Below, piece after piece: positions 16,408 to 23,753 of a stretch of 64,000 nt of DNA. Source of the stretch: Candidatus Enterococcus moelleringii. GTDB taxonomy: Bacteria; Bacillota; Bacilli; Lactobacillales; Enterococcaceae. The stretch spans positions 1-64,000 of the forward strand of contig NZ_JAFREM010000048.1 in assembly GCF_017377575.1 (NCBI RefSeq). The letters run 5' to 3'. A program made the translations under genes and the position numbers. The notes below the pieces were generated by a model. The model was given only the letters and a program-made list of their open reading frames with translations, made no database searches and was not told where the DNA came from. How positions within the stretch are numbered: position 1 is the stretch's first letter; each line of letters begins with the position of its first letter.

Positions 16408-16410
16408 AGC

Positions 16411-17085
16411 CTACTCCTCAATTAAGTATCCTTTATTTTTCACCGTTTGAATGATGTCCGTTAACCCGGCTGCCGCCAATTTTTTACGTAAACGTGTGAT
16501 ATTCACAGCCAAGGTATTATTATCAATAAACTCGTCATTTTGCCACAACAACTCAATGATTTGTTCCCGCGCCACAATTTGCCCCCGATTTTGACACAAT
16601 AATTGCAAGATTCGCGATTCATTGGGAGAGATTGGTACACTGGTCAGCTCATTTTTCAAAAAGTTCTCTGTCGGATAAAACTGGAAATTCTTCAACGGAT
16701 AAACAGTTTCCTGATTGCCATATTGGTAGCTGCGCCGTAACAGGGCTTGAATTTTCGCCACTAATAAAGACAGATCAAAGGGCTTCGCCATGAAATCATC
16801 TGCCCCCATCGACATCGCCATGATCTGATTCATTTTATCCTCCGCTGACGATAAGAAAATAATCGGCACCTCCGAAAATTTGCGAATCTCCTGACACCAA
16901 TGAAAGCCGTTAAAAAATGGCAGCGAAATATCCATAATCACTAAATCCGGTGCTTCCTTTCGCACCTCCTGATCCACTGCCTGAAAATCCTTCGGCGCCA
17001 AACATTCATAGCCCCACTGCTGCAAATGTTCCTGCACCACCTTCACAATCGTCGGATCATCTTCCACCAAAAACAATTTTGTCAT
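16411..17085 (-). CDS. OmpR-family response regulator (BceR-like)
   Basis: The 224-residue protein has a receiver domain (LFLVEDD, phospho-acceptor Asp in IMDISLP, Lys in MAKPFDL) and a C-terminal winged helix (TRLRKKL, VKNKGYLIEE). The start at 17085 follows GGGAG; 29 further in-frame residues upstream have no site. A TATAAT-like -10 is visible on the minus strand just upstream (near 17109-17115). It likely activates the downstream ABC genes on peptide stress. Confidence 0.88.
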   Translation of the reverse strand: MTKLFLVEDDPTIVKVVQEHLQQWGYECLAPKDFQAVDQEVRKEAPDLVIMDISLPFFNGFHWCQEIRKFSEVPIIFLSSAEDKMNQIMAMSMGADDFMAKPFDLSLLVAKIQALLRRSYQYGNQETVYPLKNFQFYPTENFLKNELTSVPISPNESRILQLLCQNRGQIVAREQIIELLWQNDEFIDNNTLAVNITRLRKKLAAAGLTDIIQTVKNKGYLIEE

Positions 17086-17123
17086 TTGCTTACTCCCTTT
17101 TTCTTCTATTATATAGTCTATTT

Positions 17124-17534
17124 TTAATTGTTGTTTTCCTGAAGAATGGACTTTGAATAGAACTCCACCCATTGATTATCAATCCAGCGGCTGACTTCCT
17201 CGTAACAACTGTTTTCCGGCGACGGTTCTTCCCATAAAAAAATACGAATGTTTTTCCCATGGATCAGATTTTGCATCAGTGCATAAGTCAGCTCGGAAAA
17301 TCCTGAAGGACCGATATATCCGGCTATCCCCTTTTTCTTCTTATTATATAGTAGAAAAATATCCGCCTCTTCAATGTGTCGAAAGAATTCTTTCAACAGC
17401 ATCGGATACTCTTGATCCAGATCATCGCCCAATCTCGGATAATCAATTACCTGAATCCCCGCTTGTTCAAACTTTTGGATCAACTCTTGGTATTCTGTTT
17501 GAAATGCTATACTACCTGAAATGATCGCTTTCAT
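17124..17534 (-). CDS. nucleoside 2-deoxyribosyltransferase-like protein
   Basis: The 136-residue protein starts MKAIISGSIAF, with an acidic ADIFLLYN strand end and the GYIGPSGFSELTYA motif. This is the flavodoxin-like layout of NDT/DNPH1-type N-glycosidases, in which the Glu of the S-E motif is the nucleophile. It may act on nucleotides or bind them for regulation. GGAG lies seven bases before the ATG. It is upstream of, and in line with, the two-component genes but has a 38-bp gap containing their promoter. Assignment rests on motif order only. Confidence 0.6.
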   Translation of the reverse strand: MKAIISGSIAFQTEYQELIQKFEQAGIQVIDYPRLGDDLDQEYPMLLKEFFRHIEEADIFLLYNKKKKGIAGYIGPSGFSELTYALMQNLIHGKNIRIFLWEEPSPENSCYEEVSRWIDNQWVEFYSKSILQENNN

Positions 17535-17747
17535 TCATATTCTCCTCTAACTGTTAAAAAGTAGTAGCCAAAATCCCCCGAGATTTTTCATTTCCTTCTA
17601 TTATACTAGAAGTCTGACAGGCTGCGTAGAATTTTCCGATTTCCCAGATATTTTCCCCACAAGCCCAAGCACATTAGTTGAATCTTTTCTGCTTTCGTAT
17701 TATCACTATATATAGAGGTAATTATAAATTGAAAGGATTGATCAGCT

Positions 17748-17963
17748 ATGCCAGAAAAACCAGTCGGAAATATGGAACACGCACATGATCCAGAAAAACT
17801 AGGATTACCAAAACCAGTCATCGTTACGTTTATGGACGGTGAAGTCGTTGAAGGAACCTTAATCGCCGTTCACCCTAAACGGATGGATATCGAATTAAGC
17901 GACAAACGCGTCATCAGTGTCTTTAAACACGCCATTAAGTATTTTGAACATCCAGAAGGATAA
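17748..17963 (+). CDS. 71-aa Sm-like (Hfq-like) putative RNA-binding protein
   Basis: After a polar 20-residue head, residues 22-66 follow the Sm fold pattern of Hfq. Residues 24-36 (VIVTFMDGEVVEG) match the Sm1 strand pair with the acidic/Asn-Gly turn and later Gly. Residues 46-50 (MDIEL) match the third strand. Residues 58-63 (VFKHAI) match the Hfq Sm2 signature YKHAI. In Hfq that His-containing motif lines the proximal RNA-binding pore. Hfq is generally reported missing from Lactobacillales, so this would be an unusual member or a divergent Sm protein. A possible promoter is TTGAAT (17678-17683), 17 bp, TATCAC. It is monocistronic, with a strong terminator. Confidence 0.65.
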   Translation: MPEKPVGNMEHAHDPEKLGLPKPVIVTFMDGEVVEGTLIAVHPKRMDIELSDKRVISVFKHAIKYFEHPEG

Positions 17964-17965
17964 AG

Positions 17966-17998
17966 AAAAGAGGTTGACGTCGGCGTCAACCTCTTTTT
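17966..17998 (+). terminator. terminator of the Sm-like gene
   Basis: AAAGAGGTTGACG pairs perfectly with CGTCAACCTCTTT around TCGG, followed by TTTTTAT. A very stable tetraloop hairpin. Confidence 0.92.
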
Positions 17999-18158
17999 AT
18001 TTCGAGCGACACACAAGCGATTAAGAAACGGCGGCTATTAATACCTCTATTCCTCTCTCTAATTTTTCTTCGAATCATCAAATTAGAATAGCCGTCTTCC
18101 CCATTTTCTGCTAATATATCTCTAATCATTTATAGTTTTACAGGAGAGGATGTGCCCT

Positions 18159-18194
18159 TTGAAACTCAATCAATTATTAAGCGCCTGTCAACAA
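18159..18194 (+). pseudogene. 5' piece of the interrupted pucR-type regulator
   Basis: AGGAGAGG lies ahead of TTG 18159, which opens the frame MKLNQLLSACQQ, a typical PucR N-terminus. After CAA 18194 the sequence becomes the hairpin end of the tnpB element. The rest of the gene resumes in frame at 19635. Confidence 0.75.
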
Positions 18195-18380
18195 CTCACG
18201 ACTAAAGTCACGAGCTTGTCTCTCACTAAAAGTGAGTGTGTTTAGTTCTCTAAACACCTTTTAGACTTATTCCTATCCGGTAGTGTAAACATACTGATTA
18301 CCTCAATACTCCTACCTTAAAGTGATGGAATATTAGGACGGTTGACTTCGCCCCTGCTCAAGAGGTCATGCCCCTTGAAC
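18195..18380 (-). ncRNA. candidate omega-RNA (guide RNA) of TnpB
   Basis: In IS605-type elements the TnpB guide RNA is made from the 3' end of tnpB through the right end of the element, on the tnpB strand. Here that is 18380 down to 18195. The segment contains stem-loops, including CTCACT/AGTGAG near 18220-18235, and the end hairpin. The guide would begin in the flanking pucR sequence beyond 18195. Position is by analogy; nothing shows expression. Confidence 0.4.
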
Positions 18381-19493
18381 ATCTGTTTCGATCAGGTTAA
18401 CACCTTTTCTAAACAGATTCATGGCACCGATGCGATCATCGTTGCTTTGGTACCGACATTTTTTGCAGCAGAAATGGTGACGTTGCTTATCACGATTCCC
18501 TTTATTAACATGCCCGCACTTCGGGCAGGTCTGAGAAGTGTACTTCGGTGATACAACAACTACTTGTTGTCCGTTCAAAGCAGCTTTGTATTCTAGAAAT
18601 TTCCGGAATTGATAGAATGCCCAACTTACTGTCACGTATCGATGCTTCACTCGTACTTTCTCTGTAGTTTGCCGCACACCAGATAAATCTTCAAGAACAA
18701 AAAGGGTGCCTTTCGGATAGTTCTCTACGAGTGCCTTCGTTACTTGATGGTTTATATCTGTAACATAACGGTTTTCTCGTGAGCCGATGGTTTTGATCTT
18801 CTTGCGACTGCTTGGTGTTTTTCGTTGCTGCAATTGTTTGCGGAGAGCCTTGGCTTTTCCGCGATGATGCTTGACTTCACGGCCATTGAAAAAGTTCGTC
18901 TTGCCGTCGCTGTCATAAGTAGTGGCTAAGAAGTTAATCCCAAGATCAATGCCAACTACTTGAGTTGTTTCTGCTAATTCTGGAAGTTGGTTCTCCTTTG
19001 ACATAGAAATATGCAAGAACCACTTATTGAATTTGTGTACTAGCTTTGCCGTACCGAATTTCCAAGTACCGTCAAAGAAACGCCGCATTCCTTTCTTTTC
19101 AAAGCAGAGCTTCAAGCGACCACTTAGGGTATTTACAGAAAACCACGACTCTTTCAGTGAATAATCTCGGTTCCAAACTAAGTCATATTGCGGCTGCTTA
19201 AACTCAATTTGAGTCCAAGCGTGCCCGTTTGATTTGCACGTTTTATACTTGGCAATCACGGTCTTCATGACGGATTGAGTCATCTGAGCCTTCAAACCAA
19301 AGCATTCACGCAATTTTCGATAATAAAGTTCATTCAAAAGGAACTGTTTTAACACTTTCGATTGAAACACCTGCTGGGATAACCAGTTGCACGCATTCTG
19401 ATAGGCTGTCATGGTTTGCATTAAGTTTACTTGGTCTTTTTCATCGGGTACGTAAAGTTGGATTTTCGCTGTGAGTACATTCAATTGTTTCAC
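18366..19493 (-). CDS. tnpB: TnpB RNA-guided nuclease (IS605 OrfB)
   Basis: The 375-residue protein carries a split RuvC nuclease. The first Asp is in GIDLGINF (near residue 183), the Glu in VLEDLSG (near 268) and the last Asp in NDDRIGAMNLF (near 351). Between the last two is a zinc finger, CPKCG and CCKKC. All three catalytic residues are present, so it should be active. TnpB cuts DNA guided by an omega-RNA and helps the element persist at its site. The start is GTG 19493, with AGGTG upstream; TTG 19484 is an alternative. A LexA-box-like site lies upstream. Confidence 0.88.
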   Translation of the reverse strand: MKQLNVLTAKIQLYVPDEKDQVNLMQTMTAYQNACNWLSQQVFQSKVLKQFLLNELYYRKLRECFGLKAQMTQSVMKTVIAKYKTCKSNGHAWTQIEFKQPQYDLVWNRDYSLKESWFSVNTLSGRLKLCFEKKGMRRFFDGTWKFGTAKLVHKFNKWFLHISMSKENQLPELAETTQVVGIDLGINFLATTYDSDGKTNFFNGREVKHHRGKAKALRKQLQQRKTPSSRKKIKTIGSRENRYVTDINHQVTKALVENYPKGTLFVLEDLSGVRQTTEKVRVKHRYVTVSWAFYQFRKFLEYKAALNGQQVVVVSPKYTSQTCPKCGHVNKGNRDKQRHHFCCKKCRYQSNDDRIGAMNLFRKGVNLIETDVQGA

Positions 19494-19545
19494 CGCCTCT
19501 CACCTTTAATTATAAAGCAATGAGAGAGAAAAGTATATAAAAATA

Positions 19546-19559
19546 CGAACGTTTGTTCT
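19546..19559. promoter_or_regulatory. LexA (SOS) box-like site upstream of tnpB
   Basis: CGAACGTTTGTTCT matches the Gram-positive LexA/DinR consensus CGAACN4GTTCG at all but the last base. It lies 53 bp or more upstream of the tnpB start, with a TATAAT on the minus strand (around 19510) between them. SOS control of the element is possible but unproven. Confidence 0.45.
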
Positions 19560-19634
19560 GTGTTTTTTTTTTTTGAAAAGAGGAGATTTTCGGCCAAGCC
19601 GATTATTTTCTCCTCCCCTGACTGAAGTCACGGG

Positions 19635-21224
19635 TATCCGAAAACAAAGGTATATAAAGCGCAATATATCCAAGTTGCCAATCAGCAGGCGGACTTGACG
19701 AGAGAAGTTACTACTGTTGGTATGATGGAGGCGCCAGACATTATCGATTTTTTAGTTGAAGGACAACTTTTGGTGACCACTGGATTTCATTTTGCCCAGG
19801 ATATCCCAAGCCTGATAGAAGTAATCAAAGAAATGCATCAGCGAAAATGTGCCGCTATCGGTATTAAGGATCAACGTTACTTTTCAACGATTCCAGCAGA
19901 AGTAATCGCGGTGGCTGATCAGCTGCAGTTTCCGATTTTGCTGCTGCCTAAAGATGTTGGGTTATCTGTCGTTGTACGGGATTTGCTGCATCGCTTGTTA
20001 AACTCCCAATCGGATCAACTGAAGCGAGTGATCGAGACCACCAATGAATTGTCCAATTTGATTTTAGAAAAAGAAGATACTGAGCTTTTCTTGGAAAAAA
20101 TCGCGGATCGGCTAAAAAAGGATCTGTTCATCATTAATTCTCATTACGAGATTATTTATTGCAGCAGCGGGATTCGCCATCATGCAGGAGAAATTGAGCA
20201 GGCTCTTCGACTAGGTATGCCGGAACATTTACTTGATCTCACTCATCCATTAGCAGACACTTATTCACAATACTCAATTCAACTGTTTCCAATCAGCACC
20301 AATTTCCGATCGGAAGGTCAATTTTTAGGCATTTTAAACGAAAAAGAGGAGGACTTTGAAACCAAATTATTAATCCAGCAAATCGTTAACCTATTAGGCT
20401 TCTCCACATTGCGAGCCCTAATTAATCAAGAAACGAAACGACAAATCAAAAATGACTTGTTTACTTCTATTATTTCGGGAAAAACCGAGGCAGCAGCTTC
20501 TGCAGATCAGTTGGCGTTGCAGGAAATTGATACGGAAAGTGAACACAAATGTGCTATTATTTCCATCAACACTGAAGGAACCGCCCATTTGATCAACTAC
20601 AAGACGATCCGTTTTGTCCACGATTACATTAAATGGTTTTTTGATGAGCGCAATACCCTTGCACAACTGTTTATCGACGGTCAGGAGTTGGTGTTATTTC
20701 TCCCAACAGCAGCAGCGAACCGCAGCGTTCTGGAGCAGCTCTTAGAATTTCTAACTGAACGTTTTGCCGGAAAGTACGTTTTTATCATTGGCTATTCCCA
20801 TAGCAGTTCGCCTTTGACTCAGCTAGCAACATTGTACAAAGAAGCCAGCGACGCTCTTTCATTGGCCGAAAATCCTAAATACGGACAGCTGATTGAATAT
20901 CGACCAAAAATCGTTTCCGAATTATTACAGCTAATTCCCACCAGCGATCAAATCAGCTACATTGAAAACAATTTGCACGGGCTGATGACTTTGGAAAATC
21001 AAGTGGAAAGCCAAGAATTGATTGAGACCTTGTATCAATATTTTTACTATTCACGGGCCATCAATAAAGTCGCCGCTGCTCTCTTTATTCATCGCAACAC
21101 AGTCATTTATCGTTTGAAAAAAATTGAGCAGATTTTGGGAATTTCCTTGGATGATCCAGAAGTAAGGATGCGATTAATGATCGCGGTATTGTTGATGTAT
21201 AAAGCCGAAGAAACTCCGGAGTGA
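19635..21224 (+). pseudogene. main body of a PucR-type transcription regulator, 5' end split off
   Basis: From TAT 19635 the frame is open for 529 residues; joined to the 12 codons at 18159-18194 it would give a 541-residue regulator. It contains the PucR N-terminal domain (TVGMMEAPDIIDFL, GQLLVTTGFHF), a middle region, and the C-terminal PucR helix-turn-helix (AAALFIHRNTVIYRLKKIEQILG). An internal TTG at 19695 might allow a shortened product, but no good ribosome site is seen. Relatives control purine, amino-acid or GABA use; the target here is unknown. Listed as disrupted because of the insertion; excision would restore it. Confidence 0.8.
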
Positions 21225-21232
21225 AAAATAAA

Positions 21233-21271
21233 AAGCCGCTAACAGGAATCCTTCTCCCCTGTTAGCGGCTT
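21233..21271. terminator. bidirectional terminator
   Basis: AAGCCGCTAACAGG (21233-21246) pairs perfectly with CCTGTTAGCGGCTT (21258-21271). It lies between the convergent pucR and ABC permease genes. Confidence 0.88.
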
Positions 21272-21277
21272 CGATTG

Positions 21278-22876
21278 TTAATCCATTAGCTTATTCCAAA
21301 AATACGTCTGTTTATTTTTCAAAAACAGAACAGCAATTACAGCAATCACTAAGAACACTGCACCATTTAACAGCCATGGATTGATAAGCTGTATCGCCAC
21401 AGCCACAGTGTAGGCAGCAACCAAAATACCCCCTATAATCATCACGCCAAACATCCAAAAAACTAAAGCAAAATTGCCGCTTCCCCGCGTGAACAGTTCG
21501 CTGATGTTGTTCCATGTCAGATTCAACAGCTGGTAATCCCGTATAAAGAAATGCAGCGAGATTAGAATCGTTCCTAAAACAATTCCCGCCATCATTGACA
21601 GCAGTAATAAGAATGGCAGACGGAAAATTAATCCTCCCAACAGCCCTACTCCGCCGGTAATAATAATCTGAACCGAACAGGCAAACCAAAATTTAATCCG
21701 CATATAGCTTTTAAAAGACAACGGCAGAGAACGAATAAAGGAAAAATTTTCTCGATCCAAAGAAATAATTGAGCTGACAAAGGACGTCTGATTGATCGTC
21801 ATGCCAGCTATGAAAATCCCGGCGACGAAAAATACGCCGAAGAACCGCAGCGAGATTCCTGAAAAGGAAAAATCGCCAGTAGTCATAAAGGTAATGAAAA
21901 ACACAACCGGCATAATCAAGGAAGACGACAGCATCTGCATCACCAAGTTAGGATTTTTGATTAGCTGCATATTGTAGCTTCGCATCAGCTGTACTAAGTT
22001 TTGATTTTCCTTGCGTTTACGCGACTTATTTTTACTCTGGGTTGGTGCACTGCTAACCGATTTATACAGCTTCGGCACGATGTTCTTTCGTAAAATCACA
22101 AATATAATCCCTAAAGCTGCCAGTAATCCGGCAATACTCATCAAGCCTGAGGCCGAAAATGGTGCGGTTACCGCATAAAAGAAAGGCATAAAAGGTGCCA
22201 ATGCAGCCTTGTCGACAAATTCATTACTGTAACTTACCTGGTTCTGAGCAGAATTAATAATCAAAATCCCACCGATGGAGATGACCATCGAAAGCACCAG
22301 CATTCCGGTAGTAAAAGCTTTTTTATGTCTAGCAAACAGCTTTGTTTGGGTTAAGCCAAAAATGAACAAACTACACAAACCAAACAGCAGCAACACAAAC
22401 ACCACAAACAGAATAAAAGCACTGAGAACCGCAAGTACGATCATCTGTCCGCCACGCCAAGCGGCTAAGAAGAAGACCACCATTAGCGGCAGCAGAAACG
22501 GCACAATCGTAATGCCCACTACTAAAAATTTCGCTAGAAAAACTTCCCCTTGCCGAAACGGCAGCGACAAGTAATTTTCCAAATCCCGACTTTCAAAAAA
22601 GACATTGAAAATCGACGACATCGCTTGCGATAATCCGATCAGTCCAAACAACGCCATATAATAGGTAAAGTATCCAGGATATTTGGAGAAATCGATCATA
22701 AACATAATGCCGACATAGATGACTAGAAAAAGGATACCAGAAAGAATATACGAGCTGAAAATACTGCGAATCAACTTGGCGCCGGTTTTTCCTTTTTTTC
22801 GAGATTGGTTGGTGGCGGAAGGATTCACACACAAGACATTGGTTTTGATCAACGCCTTTATTTGCTGGAGCTTCAT
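21278..22876 (-). CDS. ABC-2-type exporter membrane subunit
   Basis: The 532-residue protein has about twelve transmembrane segments in two groups, separated by a basic cytoplasmic linker near residue 280 (SKNKSRKRKENQ). There is a cytoplasmic N-terminus. Its start overlaps the stop of the ATPase by 4 bp (ATGA), so they form one transporter. It resembles the large permeases paired with YthP/EcsA-like ATPases in Bacilli. Substrate is unknown. Confidence 0.75.
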   Translation of the reverse strand: MKLQQIKALIKTNVLCVNPSATNQSRKKGKTGAKLIRSIFSSYILSGILFLVIYVGIMFMIDFSKYPGYFTYYMALFGLIGLSQAMSSIFNVFFESRDLENYLSLPFRQGEVFLAKFLVVGITIVPFLLPLMVVFFLAAWRGGQMIVLAVLSAFILFVVFVLLLFGLCSLFIFGLTQTKLFARHKKAFTTGMLVLSMVISIGGILIINSAQNQVSYSNEFVDKAALAPFMPFFYAVTAPFSASGLMSIAGLLAALGIIFVILRKNIVPKLYKSVSSAPTQSKNKSRKRKENQNLVQLMRSYNMQLIKNPNLVMQMLSSSLIMPVVFFITFMTTGDFSFSGISLRFFGVFFVAGIFIAGMTINQTSFVSSIISLDRENFSFIRSLPLSFKSYMRIKFWFACSVQIIITGGVGLLGGLIFRLPFLLLLSMMAGIVLGTILISLHFFIRDYQLLNLTWNNISELFTRGSGNFALVFWMFGVMIIGGILVAAYTVAVAIQLINPWLLNGAVFLVIAVIAVLFLKNKQTYFWNKLMD

Positions 22877-23610
22877 GCCTCTTCCTCCTGTTCTTGCGCT
22901 TGGCGGCCGGCCATTTTCAAGTAGACACTTTCCAAGGATTCATTTGGATAATGTTCCAGTAACGCATCCACTGAACCGTTGTAAATCAGTTCACCTTTCT
23001 TCAAGATCGCCAAATCGTCACACAGCTGTTGGGCCGTATCTAAGACATGGGTGGAGAAAATGACTGTTTTGCCCTTAGCAGCATGCTGCTTCATCATTTC
23101 TTTCAAGTCAAAGGCAGCTTGGGGATCAAGGCCTTGCAAGGGTTCATCCAAAATCCAAATATCCGGATCTGGCAGCAGCGCTCCGATAATAATCGCCTTT
23201 TGCCGCATCCCATGAGAAAAACTTTCTAAGGTTTCATCCACATGGCTTTGCATATCGAACAAGCCGATTAATTCCTGCAAACGAGCATCTTCGCCGTTCA
23301 ATTCGTAAGCTGCTCGGATTAAATCCCAATATTCATTGGCAGTTAATTGTAAAAATAAATCCGGTGTATCCGGCACATAAGCAATTTTTTTCTTAATCGC
23401 TAAACGATGCTCCTGCAAATCCATCCCATCAAAACTAATCGTGCCCTTAGTTGGCTCGATAATGCTGACTAGACTTTTGATGGTGGTAGATTTCCCGGCA
23501 CCATTGTGTCCTAAGAAGCCAAATATTTCGCCGCCCTTAATGGTTAACGTTAAATCCTTTAAAGCGGCGGTCTTGCCGTACATTTTCGTTACATCTATTA
23601 TTTCAATCAC
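22873..23610 (-). CDS. ABC transporter ATPase
   Basis: The 245-residue ATPase has Walker A GHNGAGKST, a signature motif in the variant form FSHGMRQKA, Walker B IWILDEPLQGLD, and the His of STHVLD. This is the ABC-2/drug-exporter-type subgroup. It is the first gene of a two-gene operon with the membrane subunit. Confidence 0.87.
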   Translation of the reverse strand: MIEIIDVTKMYGKTAALKDLTLTIKGGEIFGFLGHNGAGKSTTIKSLVSIIEPTKGTISFDGMDLQEHRLAIKKKIAYVPDTPDLFLQLTANEYWDLIRAAYELNGEDARLQELIGLFDMQSHVDETLESFSHGMRQKAIIIGALLPDPDIWILDEPLQGLDPQAAFDLKEMMKQHAAKGKTVIFSTHVLDTAQQLCDDLAILKKGELIYNGSVDALLEHYPNESLESVYLKMAGRQAQEQEEEA

Positions 23611-23697
23611 TTTTATTCACTCCTCTTACTCTACTATACGTGAAAAATAAGGGACTGACAATTATCCCTTTAAAAACTTGACGATTCATCAAATTAC

Positions 23698-23750
23698 TGA
23701 AAAATCGCCTTGAAAGCTACCCATTCGGCAATTTTCCAAGACGATTTCTA
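23698..23750 (-). terminator. terminator of cstA
   Basis: AAATCGTCTTG pairs with CAAGGCGATTT (one mismatch) and the minus strand continues into TTTTTC. It begins four bases past the cstA stop. Confidence 0.75.
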
Positions 23751-23753
23751 AAT

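Larger units (their letters stand above)
18195..19634. mobile_element. IS605-type element carrying only tnpB
   Basis: The element has no tnpA. Its ends carry the imperfect subterminal hairpins of this class: CTCACGACT/AGTCACGAG at 18195-18214 and CCCCTGACT/AGTCACGGG at about 19615-19634. The same GACT..AGTC core is used at both ends, and there is no target duplication. It sits inside the pucR gene; joining the flanks restores the pucR frame. Boundaries are accurate to a few bases only. Movement would need a TnpA supplied in trans. Confidence 0.8.

Noticed and set aside
18195-19634. Full IS200/IS605 transposon with tnpA
   Set aside because: Only tnpB is present; the remaining ~300 bp hold ends and hairpins, with no Y1-transposase gene.
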